Of a stretch of DNA of 64,000 nt, positions 26,308 through 37,341 are shown piece after piece. Each line of letters begins with the position of its first letter. Positions within the stretch are counted from its first letter, which is position 1. The notes under the pieces were generated by a model. It made no database searches and had not been told where the DNA came from. It was given only the letters and a program-made list of their open reading frames with translations. The position numbers and the translations under genes were made by a program. This stretch comes from Hirsutella rhossiliensis (lineage: Eukaryota; Ascomycota; Sordariomycetes; Hypocreales; Ophiocordycipitaceae), in assembly GCF_020360975.1 (NCBI RefSeq), contig NW_025408680.1, forward strand, positions 496,001-560,000, given 5' to 3'.

Positions 26308-28457
26308 CTTAGAACTTAAAAGGGGTTAAGCTTTTATCGGACTAGTATTAAGGCTTATTCCTTAGTAAATAAGCTAGCCCGCTTAAAGGGAGTAAAGGGC
26401 GGGGCTACGGCGGCGGTAAGTAAGTATTTAGTAAATAGGTTCCTTAATAGCTTATTAAAGGTAAGGTCTACTATATAAAATCCTTTAGTCTTAGCTAGGG
26501 TATACTTAAATTTCTCTCTAAACTTATAAGTTCTTAGTATACTAGTAGCCTTACGCTCCTCTATAGCGGCGGCCTTAAATATCTTTAAATAGGTAGGGAG
26601 GTACTTTATATTAGTAATAGTAATAACGATCTTAAGTATCTTAGTATCTATAAAAGCTACTTATTTAAATAAGAGCTTATTAATAACGTTAGCTAAGATA
26701 GTAGTAATCTATATAGTTTTAAGGGCGCTAATTATTATCTTAGTTTTATTAAGGAAGATAGCCTTATCTAGGTCGCGTAGTAATAAGGGAAGAAGCTTAT
26801 CCTTATTAAATAATAGGGTATACTACCTATAGGCGTTTTAAGGGGTACTAAGGGTTTTCCTTATAATACTTAAAGCTAAAGGTAGTAAGTCGCTAAATAA
26901 ATTACTAAAGCTTAATAGTAATAAGGTATAGTTATTAAAGTAAATATATAATAAAGTACTAAGAATAAAGTAATAAAAAGCGCTAACTTACTATAGTTAG
27001 ATAGTTAATATTACGTTTCTATTAGTTTAAGTAGTTATAGGAGTTATAATAGTAATATAATAAGCGGCGGTACTATAAAGTATAGAGAAGTATAGCTAGT
27101 TACGTTCGCGTAAATTATAGGCTTTAAATAAGGGAAGAGATAAAAGAGCGTAGTATATACTATTTTCTATTAAGCTTATATTAAGATCGTACCTTTCTTT
27201 AATAAAGAGGTTACGGTAGTTAGTATATATACTATAATTATCCTATTTTTACTTAGTAAATATAGCTATATTAAACTTAAGGTTATAGAAGAGCTTTACT
27301 TTATTCTTATATAATTAGACTACTTAGCGGAATCCCTTAAGGCTTAGGCGCGGCGGTTAGCGGTAGATTTAGTTAAAGAAATACTAGCGAAATACTAAGT
27401 CCTTACTATAATACTTATAGCCTTAAATAGTAGGAACCTTAAATATAGGTATAAGAAGGGCGCGGTTTATTATAAAAAAGGGAGTATAAAAAGATAGGGA
27501 AATTAGGTTCTTAAAATAAAAATAAATATAGGTGCTAAAATATAGAATTAAGTTACCGTTCGCTATAGGCAGCTTATTAATACTTATTAGCTAGTTAACC
27601 TATCCTTAGACTTCTAGGAAAATAAATATTAACGGCGCGTACTATATATTATTATTTCTCCCTTAACTATAGTAGCTTATACTATTATATAGTACGCGTA
27701 TAGAGCTTTTAAGTATAGGTAATACGACCTTATAATACTCCTTACTATATAGTAAATTCTTTAATAAGGTCTTTAGCGACGATATCCTTAGCGGCTACCT
27801 AAGAATTATAGCTACTTAGCTAGCCTTTTTAGCTAATAAGGTATTCTATATAAGCGGTCCCTTAGCTATATTTATAAGTTCTAGAGTTAAGGATTCTTTT
27901 AACTTCCTAATAGTTAGTATTAGGTTCTAAGCTAGGTCAGGCGTTTAGTTATTTAGCCGGCTATAGCTATATAATAGAAATAATATTATAGATATTTAAG
28001 GATCTAGCTAGGTTAAAGCGGTAGGCTAGATAGCCGATCTATTTAAGGACTTTAAACGGTCTTATATAGCGTTCCTTTAACTTTACTACCTATCTATTAG
28101 CTATACTATATCCTTTTCCTAGCTAGAGCTATACCTAGTCTCTAAGCTTAAACTCTAGTACTTAGTACTTTACGTTATACCGCTTTTTTATTCTTACCTA
28201 GGCTAAAGTAATTAAGATCCTAGCTTAGTTTTAAAGTATCTCCTTATCTATTTATAAAGGGCCTTTTCTAAGGTATCGCTTACTATTATCTATTTATATC
28301 TTAGTTAGTAGCTTACTTAAAGAGGTATTAATTACTAAGGAGTAAGAGGTATTAAGGGTAAATTAAAGTAATAGTAACGTATTAACCTATTAATAAGATA
28401 GGAAGTTAGTTATAAAGAACCTAAGTATAGTTTTAACTACTTAGTTATATCGTTTTA

Positions 28458-29025
28458 TATAAGGAATAGTGTTCCTACTATAAATAAAGCAGCTATAATA
28501 TACTCTCCCGATTATATAAGCTAATAAGTAGTATATTAATTATAGATAAAATCTTATCCTATAGAGCAAGAATCGCTCGTTATTTTATATGTTATTATAT
28601 ATTAAACGGGTTGCCGGTTATCGTATAATCGGGAATCGAAGGAATAGAGCTAGCTTAGAATGCTAGCTAAGACCTCTTAAGAACACCGGCACGACCAACC
28701 TCCTCTAAACACGAATATTAGTGGAACTAAGATACTTCTAGATTCACTTAAGGTATCACGGAATTCCCTAGTCTTAGGGCTATACGGCAGCCTAAATCTA
28801 GTCCCGAAAGGTTCTTCCGTTCAGCTATAATTATCTATATAAGACAGCATGTCCGCTAGTAGATAGAGATAGAATAATTAACTTTAACACCTCTTCTATA
28901 TACTAATATACTACTAATAAATTCCGTTGAAAATCCTACCTTATACTCCTTCTTCCCCTCTATTACGTAGTCTTACGTGATTCCTTAATTTCCTAAAATT
29001 CCGCTTTTGCTTATATACCTTAAGA
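28458..29025. repeat. 567-bp solo-LTR-like insertion, copy B
   Basis: The second copy of the element at 5075-5641, with the same TATAAGG and CCTTAAGA ends, here flanked by TTTTA (28,453-28,457 and 29,026-29,030). It keeps more TG/CA (for example ATATGTTATT, CAGCATGTCC) than copy A, so it is less mutated. Two different perfect 5-bp duplications show that both copies inserted independently. Confidence 0.8.
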
Positions 29026-29576
29026 TTTTAATAAGCTATTAATCTAAGGATACTAAGCTATAGATACTAGTAACTTAAACCTATATACTATTTATAGTCT
29101 TTTTTAGAACGCTAAAAGGAACTTAGGGTCTTAGTTAAAGATAATCTAAGCGAGAATCCCTTAATTATAGCGTATTAACTTAATAAATAATACCTTAGCT
29201 TAGTTTTTTATAGTAAACTAATTATAGCTTAAGATAAGAAGCTTTATTTTTAAGAACTTATTAGTTACTATTAGTAGTATATTATAATAGACTTTAATAA
29301 GTAGTATCTATAAAGTTTAGTTTATAAGGACGTTTAAGAGTCTTATAATAAAATCTATAGTAATTATATAGGAAGGTAAAGCTAGGAAAGTAATTAAAAC
29401 TAACTTACTAAGGGCCTTTAACTAGTTAGTTTAGTTTTTATAGTAAGCATTATACTTATTAATAAAGCTATTAATAAGTTTCTTAAGGCTAGTAATAGTA
29501 AACGTAAAAGATAACTCTTTTTATATACTTTACTATCTAAGGTAAAATTTATATATATAGTTATCGGCGATAATTT

Positions 29577-29951
29577 ATTATAAAAAAGATATAGCCGCCT
29601 ATTAGATATAAGCGATAGCGTTAATTAATATATATAGTATACGCGATATACCCCCTTAGGGATATTAGGTTAATTCGTCCTAGGATACCTAGATATCCTA
29701 GACTATAGCGGGAATTTTTATATAAGCAGGCCCTATACTAAAACCGCGCTTAATTGCGCTAGCGGGACTCGAACTACGGGCCTTTCGGGTAGTACGCGCT
29801 AGGCTAGCTAGAAGAAGTGCGTGCGTAGTTACCGGGAAGTTCCCGGAGGGGTAACCCCTCCGCCTAGGCTTATAACTATTACGAAAAAGATATAGCCGCC
29901 TATTAGATATAAGCGATAGCGTTAATTAACGTATATAGTATACGCGATATA
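29577..29951. repeat. 74-bp direct repeats flanking a 227-bp insert with a tRNA-like B box
   Basis: The 74-bp segment starting ATTATAAAAAAGATATAGCC (29,577-29,650) recurs at 29,878-29,951, differing only at a few CG/TA sites. The 227 bp between them is GC-rich. On the minus strand it holds GTAGTTCGAGTCCCGCTAGC, which fits the RNA polymerase III B box (GTTCGANTC), next to two perfect hairpins (CCGGGAACTTCCCGG-type and GGAGGGGTTACCCCTCC-type). It could be a SINE-like insertion, a miniature LTR element, or a local duplication. Confidence 0.6.
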
Positions 29952-30360
29952 ATTTCCTTAGTATAAGTAGTAGGGATATAAAGCTAATAACGACCTTTAA
30001 ACTTAATTAAGTAGAGTAACCTATTCTATTAAATAAATAAGAGACCGACCTAGGACTTATTATTTCTAAGCTACTTTAGTATACCGGCCTACCTAGGTTC
30101 TTTAGCGTATACTTCTTAGATCTTTTAGTATAGGTTAAGTTAGATAAAGGATTCTATAACTATATATATATATTTAACTAGCGCTTTATCTTCCTAAATA
30201 TAGTTTAATTCCCTAGGTTTATATTTCCTAGGTATTATAGATAGTAGTTAAGATAGTATATTAGTAAGGATATTTATAGTTTTAGGAATATAATAAACCT
30301 TTAAGAGAAACTAGCTAAAGTACTATAAAGCGAGTATAAGCTAATTATTAGTCTTTATAC

Positions 30361-30546
30361 TATTACGGAGTAGGCAGAGGCGTATATATAGGTGCCGTCC
30401 GTAGGATAATATTAATAAGCTATATAGAGCTCTTCTATACGCGGCTAGCCCGCCCCTATACTTACGGGATCCGGCCCTTTGCACGTAACTATACGGCTTA
30501 GGCCGCGGCCTAAGCCTATTACCTATAATAGTTAAAGACTCTTATA
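30361..30546 (-). repeat. 3' LTR of the 30,361-37,341 gypsy element
   Basis: 186 bp, near-identical to the partner at 37,156-37,341. Differences are almost all C/T or G/A (GGCAGAGG against GGTAGAGG, TATAT against TACGT). It contains the conserved stretch GGCTTAGGCCGCGGCCTAAG, a perfect 20-bp palindrome. Confidence 0.92.
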
Positions 30547-32150
30547 TAATGCCCTCCCTTAAGCGCGGCGTAGCGCTGCCTTATTAACGGCTCCCGTATA
30601 ATTAGGGCCGTGCCGCGGGCTCTTCCCTGCCCTTTCCCGTTAATAGGGCCGGCCCTACTAGCCCTATTATCCCCGCGCCCGTTAGCCTAGGCAGCTAGGA
30701 CCTAGCTCTATACTCGTTGGCCGGCTAGCCGTTTAAATAGGGGCGTAACCTATTATATACGCCCTTAGGTAGCCGGCGGCTAGTCCGGACCTACGTAAGC
30801 CTTAGGTTACCCGTCCCCTCTGCCTTAAGCAGTATCCTCTACTAAGGGGTATATAAGGCGGCATCCCCCCCTTCCCCCTTCCCTTCCTTCTCTCCTTTCT
30901 TTAACTATAGTAGTAGTATTAATAGGTAAGTTCCGCTCTACCTAGGGCGTTAGTCCGTTCCTAGCTATACGGGCCGCTCTATTAACGTATACTCGTAGTA
31001 GTAGCGGTAGTAGTAATAATAGCCTTAATAATAATAATAACTCTAACTAGTAAGTTCCGCGCTTTATAGAGCGGGAGGCCGTATTCCGTTATACTAACTT
31101 CCGCGATAGATATATCCGCCTCTCCCTCTCCTACCTCCTCCTTCTCGGAGCGTATAGAGTCGTTCGTCGACGCCGTGCTAGCCGCGGCCGACGATAACTC
31201 CGCCGCTGCCGCCGCTCCTGCCCGCGCCGCTGCCACCGCTCCTACCGCCGCCGCCGCCGCCTCTACTACGCTATTCGCTCTTACGTCGCCCCTTAGGGTA
31301 ACGACGCCGTCCCTGCCGCTACCTATAACGCCCGGCCCCTCGGCCCCCGCCTCTGTCTCCGCTACCCCTATAAGTCCGTAGTTAGGTAAGCGTAATAGAC
31401 GTTATCCGCTAACCTCCTATAGTATAAGCGCTAAGTATAGGCCGGCGCCGCCCGCTCGGCCCCCTATATACGTTATGCGTCGTAGGAGCTCGACTACTCC
31501 GACTAGGCCGGGCGCCGCCGCGGCGGCAGCTGCTACTAGTGCGCGCGAGCCGGCCGCGCCTATAAGGCGGCGCCTCCCGTCTTGCTCGCTATAGCGTTAG
31601 CTTAGAAGGCCGGCTCGCACGGGTAGGCGCGGGGGGCTACTAAGAAGCGCCTTACCGCCGCCGCCGCCGCCTACTATAACCTCTACGCCCTCGAGCGATA
31701 GGGCCTTATACCTAAGTAAGTCCTACTCCTCCGCTCCCCTATTTCCGCTTCTAACGCACCCGGCGCTAGGGATACTACCTCCGTTGCCCTATCGGCGGTC
31801 CCCTTAGCTATGCCCGCCTCCGCTACCGCCGCTGCCCCTACCGCCGCCGCTAGCCGCCGCCCCTCTACCCTTAGAGCCGCCGCCGCCGCCGACTAGCTTA
31901 TAGGCTTAGAGGGCCGCCTTAGCGCCCTAGAGACCGCCGCCGCCGCTAATAAGAAGGAGGAGGCTAACGAGGACGACGATAACGAAGATAATAATAATAA
32001 TAATAACGATAAGGAATAGGCCTAGGTAGTCTAGGGGCTCCGCCCTATAATAAACGCTATTTTTATCTCCGCCTATACTATTGCGCTTATATTGCCTATA
32101 TTACCGTAACTGCCCCCTCCGCTATACTTACTTTATAGTCCTAGCCCGGG
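30547..32150. other. GC-rich low-complexity 3' part of the gypsy element
   Basis: Runs of GCC/GCG triplets (about 31,180-31,270, 31,640-31,680, 31,800-31,900) give Ala-, Arg- or Gly-rich open stretches on either strand, for example 31,175-31,381 plus and 30,982-31,236 minus. These arise from the repeat composition, and I do not call them genes. CpG density is very high in the middle of an otherwise AT-rich block because RIP here spared CpG. Confidence 0.6.
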
Positions 32151-32199
32151 CTATTATTAGTAGTTCGCTAGTCCGTCGTTCTCGTTTACCGTTCCGAAT

Positions 32200-35100
32200 A
32201 AGGCTTTAAACTTATCGAGGGCTATAGTTCCCGTAAACTTACGTATAGGTTCCTATATAAGGTCGAGATACCCGCGCTACTTAATAAGGACCTCCCGGCG
32301 TTTCCCTCTACTAACCTTTTTCTAGCGCGCGGCTTATATCTCTTTAACCTTAAACTCGTTCTCTCCCTCTACTTTAATTATAGGCGGTTAGGCGTCCGCT
32401 ACTTCTTATTTAGGCAGCGGGTTAGAGGAGGCTCTATAAAGGAGGTCTACGTTAATCTTATTATAGACCCCTATTAAGAGACTATCGAGCTCTATAACCT
32501 ATAGGCTAATAACCCTCTATACCGTAAACTTCGTATATAGCTAGTTAAGCTTCTTTTTTAGCTATGCCGACCTATAGTTATAGAGGTCTAGCTATACCTT
32601 ATCTCCTACCGTAAACCTATCTACTAGGGCCCTAGTCTTATTAGCGTGCCGCTCTTAATCTTACGCCGCGGCGGCTATCGCGGATTAGCAATAATCTATA
32701 GTCTCCTATAGCTTTTATATAAACGCGGAGGCGCGGCCCTCTAGTAACGAATTACTATGCTACTCCGCTACTATATCTATAGTAAAGGGAACTAGTAAGG
32801 GTAGTTCGAAGCTATATATTATAAAGAAAGGGGCTATTTTAATAGAGGTATATAGTTTACTATTTAACGTAAGTTAGGCCGCGGGGAGCTAACGGTCTTA
32901 GTCTACTTAGTTATAGGCTACGACGGCCCGTAGGTAAGCCTACGCCTCCTAGTTAACCTTCTTAGGCCCTCTATCGGTCTATAGGTAATATACCGTGCTA
33001 AGTAGCTATATAATCTAAAGTAGCTAGTATAGGTGCTACTAAAAGCGGCTAGTCTAATTCGATCCCTTATCGCTTATAATAGAGGCTAGCTAGCTATACG
33101 AGCGGGCCTAGTATTATAGGAAGCGCTCTACGTAGGACTCTATATCTATAGATAGCATCGGCTCTAATACTATAGACTTACTAAGTCGGTCCTTAATTAC
33201 CTATATATAGCGGTTACCGCCCTCTATAAGTAGGAGGTCCGTTATAAAGTCTATCTATATATACGTATAGAACCGGTTAGGCACCGGAAGCTACTTAAGT
33301 AGCCCCTTAAGCTACGCCCTCTAAATCTTAGTACGGCCGTAGATATTATAGTTACGGAGGAAGCGGCGAACGTAGTACTATAGGAGGGGCTAGTAAAAAT
33401 CCCTCGCAAGGCCTACTACTATGCCCTGCCTACCTAGGTAGCCTACGATACTAGAGTTATAGACGAGCTAGACTAGCTTCCCTTAGAGCTCGTTCCGTTC
33501 GTTTAGCTTTAGCGGTCTATCCTTCTCCCTAGCTTCTATAGTATACGGCGCGCCCGGTACCTATAGTCTCCCCCGCTAACGTAGGTGCCCCCGTAGGTCG
33601 ATATAATAGTCGGCTACTTATACCTTTAGCTTTAGCTTTAGATCGAGGTATCGAGCGCCGGACTTAATAGCGCGGCGCACGCTCTCGTAGGTACGGTCTA
33701 GAGATAATATCCTATCCTATAAGCGCTAGAGGACCTTATCTTAGAATACCCGCGCCGTACGCGCCCCTAGGCCGGTCTATCCCTCCTCGCCGGGCCGAGG
33801 CAAAGGTATAAGGGAAGGCTTATCCGTTAGCGCCGCGCCTTCCTCTACTAGGGAAGCTCCTATATAAGTCCGTAGCGCTTCTTATAGGATAAGCTATAGA
33901 TCCCGGGCCTCGATATCCGCTCCCGTTAGCCGGTCTTAATCCCTCTAGGAAAGCGTATCTAAGACTATAGAGTCCTGCCCTAGCCGGTACTTAATCGAGA
34001 AGTTAAAGTATAAGAGATACTCCGCCTAGCGGGCTTACTACTCCGAGAGGTACTAGCGAGTTATAAAGTACTTAAGGTTCTTATAGTCTATAAGAACCTC
34101 GAAGCTCTTATAGCTCCGGAGCTCCGCTTACTATTGCTCGAGGTAGCTAATAATTACTAGTATCTCCTTATTATAAATAGCGTAGTTCCGCTCCGCTAGG
34201 GTTAGCTTACGGGAGTAGAACGCTACTAGTTACTTCCGCCTATCTACCTCCTAAGAGAGCGTTCCTCTAAGTGCCTAGCCGCTATAGTCCGCTTTAACTA
34301 ACGTAGACCGGTTAAAGTCCTACTAAAGTAGCACCGGGGCTTAAGAGAATAGGTCCTTAAGCGTACGGAACGCTCCTTCCTATACGGGCCCTTAGCGAAA
34401 GGCGGTTTACTTCCCGGTTATCTCGTTTAAGGGCATTATAATACGGGAGAAGCCCCTAATAAATATCCTATAATAGTTCGCGAACCTAAGGAAGCTCCGT
34501 ATGCCTATCTACGTAGTTAGGGCAGCCTAGTCCTAAATCGCCTAGATCTTTACGGGATCCGCTTATATACCTACGCCGGCGTAGATAATAAAGCCTAGGT
34601 ACTTAACCCTCTTAACCCCGAATTCGCACTTATCTAGGTTAAGGTAGAGCCTATAAAGTTAGAGGCGCTCTAGGACCCTCCGTACTTTCTATATATAGTC
34701 CTCGTAGGAGCCGCTTATATAGATAAGGATATTATCTATATATATAGAGGCGAACTTATTAAGGAAGTCCTAAAGTACGTTATTAATATAACGCTAGAAG
34801 GTAGCGGGCGCTCCTAAGAGGCTAAAGGGCGTTATAAGCTACTTAAATAAGCTATAGCGTATATAGAACGCCGTTTTCTACTCGTTACCCTCTAAGATCT
34901 ATACCTTATAGAACGCCTATTTTATATCTAGCTTCGTAAACTACTTCGCCTTTAAAAGGTTACGGAGTATATTTAAGATTAAGGGCAAGGGGTAGCGGTC
35001 TAGCCTTATAATTGCGTTTAGAGCCCTATAGTCGTAATAGAACTATATCCCGCCCCTTAGTTTACGCACGAATAGGACCGGCGCTCCTACTTTAGAGCTG

Positions 35101-35900
35101 CTTGCTTAAATAAAACCCTTATCTAGGAGGTCCCTTAGTATCTTCTTTAGCACTAGCAGTTCCGCGTATAATATACTATATAGCGGTCTAAACGGTATAG
35201 GTAGTTCCTGCCCCTTTTTATTAGTATAGAGTACGATCTTATAGTCTACCCCTAGCTTATACGGGTTAAGCTTATCCGCTTCCTAGGACTTAAATAGCGG
35301 TAGGAGGTCGTAAAAGCGCTCTAGTATCTACTACCGTAGCTTAGAGGGCGACTTTAGCTTCTTCGCTTAAAGGGCCTTATCGATATCCGCTAAGCTAACT
35401 ACGTAGACCGCTACGTTAGCCGCTGCCCGGCCTTCCTCTTACTCTAACCGTCGCACGGTTCCTATAAAGATAGAGGCAAGGACTTCTTATACTAAGCATA
35501 AAGCTCGTACGCCTAGTCCTACGCCTATAGAACCGTCGTTATAGCGGACCTACTATTGCGTAGGCCTAAACTATAGCTTCTTTTAGTATAGAACCGAGTA
35601 TAACTCTATATATAATAACTAAGGTTTCCTAAGGATTAAGGGAAACTCTAGTTAAGGGATTATATAGGCTACGATAAGCTTACGGCAACCGTCGACCTCT
35701 ATAGCTAGCTATATAATGCCCCTAATTACTATACCCTCTATCGCGCCTAAGGCGCCCTTTACTCGCCTTAAGGCGATCTTTTCTACCGGTACTTATATCT
35801 CTTATATAAGCGCCTCGTTAACTATAGCGTAGTACTAGTAGCCCTCGTCTATAAAGGCGGCGATAGGTAAGGAGTTATTAACTATAACCTATATTAAAGT
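32200..35900 (-). pseudogene. gypsy pol relic (reverse transcriptase to integrase)
   Basis: Minus-strand reading near 35,180-34,400 gives classical gypsy reverse transcriptase: KILRDLLDKGFI, GAPVLFVRK, YDYRALNAI, DRYPLPLI, FTKLDIK, TPFSLLGAPATF, IYIDNILIY (Asp-Asp decayed to Asp-Asn) and LNLDKCEFGVKRVKYLGF. RNase H follows (LVKADCSGYA near 34,290). Integrase and C-terminal parts run to about 32,200. Stops fall mostly at Gln and Trp positions. Confidence 0.85.
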
Positions 35901-35949
35901 AGGCTCCTCTTCTATATAGGCGGATAATTCCTCCTTCTCCTTTACTAGT

Positions 35950-37150
35950 ACTAGCAATTAGGGCTCCGGAGCCTATCTTTGCTCCGGAGCTACTCTTTTT
36001 CCTCTAGGCCTAAGGGAGCGGAGTCCTCTTCGTCGTCTAAGGCAAGGAGCGGTTCTATCTTCGCTACTTAAACTACTATAGGCCGCTTAGCTAAAAGGAA
36101 GGGGTATTTTAATATAAAGTATATAAACGCGCCGTAACGTAGGCAGCGGCCGTTAGCCTTTCTTTTCCTAATTTCCTCGCTCGTTACCTACTTCGCCTGC
36201 TACTTAGAGAGCGGGATAGTATAGGGGATATTCGAAGACGACTTCCTACTACGTTTAGCTCGGTCTATATAGGTAGCCGATATTAGGGTATCTCCGTTAG
36301 TATCGATAGTCGGCTATTCCTCTTATAGAGGGGCGGTAATCCCGTTACCGCTATACGGCGTACGCTTATAAAGCTTCTAAAAACGCGGCGTCTACTTATA
36401 GCCCTATACTACCTTTATTAACTAGCTTACGTACTCGCCGTAGTTAGTAGGTATAATTACGGGGATAAGCAGCTCCTATAGGGCCGGCGTAATTAAGTTC
36501 TATAACTATATAAGCTTCGCGCTATCTTCCTATACCGTAGTTCCCGCTACTTATAAGAGCGTCTCTTTAAAGTTAGGGAGGAATTCGCTAAAGGTCTGCC
36601 CGTCCCTCTACTTAAGGGTCCGTAGCCTATCCTACGCCTTCTCCCGCTCCTATACGTTGCCGAACGTATATATAAGGTATTAGAAGAAGTCCTACGGGTC
36701 GCGTCTACCTTTAGGGCCGCCCTTATCCTAGAATCCGGAGATCCGCCGTATCTAGGGCTCCGGCAGCGTATAGAGGAGCGAATACTACGCTATATCACGA
36801 TAGCCGTTTAGGCCCTATTTCTCGTCTATTATAAACTTCGTCTATAGCCGGCTAAGGAAGAAGTAGAAGGACTTAGGCTTGCCGTCCTAAGTCGGCTAGG
36901 GAAGCGGCTTCCGTATTAGTAGTACCGCCGCCGTAACCGGTATTGCTAAGGTCGTAGGGGTTAACGCTGGTCTCGTAGACGGCTCCCCTAGTATAGCGAG
37001 AACCTCGTTCTTCTCGCTAGCCGTCGCGCTTCTAATCGCTTCTAGGATGGCTGTAATACTTCCTATCCGCCCGGGGGGTAGCGGGGTGCTCCCTTAGGGA
37101 AGCGGCACCCTTTCCGGGGAGATATCTATTAGATCTATTAGTTAATAGCT
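35950..37150 (-). pseudogene. gypsy gag relic
   Basis: Minus-strand reading starts with a short acidic region (RIGSITAILEAIRSA near 37,070). It continues into a retrotransposon gag domain with KPKSFYFFLSRL near 36,880, DGQTFSEFLPNFKETLL near 36,590 and YGEYVS near 36,430. This order is typical of fungal Ty3/gypsy gag. It carries several stops. Confidence 0.65.
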
Positions 37151-37155
37151 TATAC

Positions 37156-37341
37156 TATCACGGAGTAGGTAGAGGCGTATACGTAGGTGCCGTTTATAGG
37201 ATAATGTTAATAAGCTATATAGAGCTCTTCTATGCGCGGCTGGCCCGCCCTTATACTTACGGGATCCGGCCCTCCGCACGTAACTATACGGCTTAGGCCG
37301 CGGCCTAAGCCTATTACCTATAATAGTTAAAGACTCTTATA
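37156..37341 (-). repeat. 5' LTR of the 30,361-37,341 gypsy element
   Basis: The partner LTR, also 186 bp, keeping slightly more unmutated TG (TATGCGCGGCTGGCC). It lies upstream of gag on the minus strand, hence the 5' LTR. It shares the 20-bp palindrome centred on CCGCGG. Confidence 0.92.

Larger units (their letters stand above)
30361..37341 (-). mobile_element. complete nested Ty3/gypsy retrotransposon (RIPed), TSD TATAC
   Basis: Both LTRs are 186 bp (30,361-30,546 and 37,156-37,341), start TATTACGGAG/TATCACGGAG and end CTCTTATA. TATAC flanks the element on each side (30,356-30,360; 37,342-37,346). Coding is on the minus strand: gag at about 37,100-36,000, reverse transcriptase at about 35,200-34,400, RNase H and integrase to about 32,200. 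A GC-rich low-complexity part follows toward the 3' LTR. CpG is retained and many parts are GC-rich despite strong CpA loss. Confidence 0.93.

Noticed and set aside
29740..29840. A tRNA gene on the minus strand
   Set aside because: Only the B box/T-arm-like part fits; no full cloverleaf or acceptor pairing could be drawn.
31175..31381. Ala-rich ORF (and its minus-strand counterpart 30,982-31,236)
   Set aside because: Caused by GCC/GCG repeats in the 3' part of a dead gypsy element; open in several frames at once.
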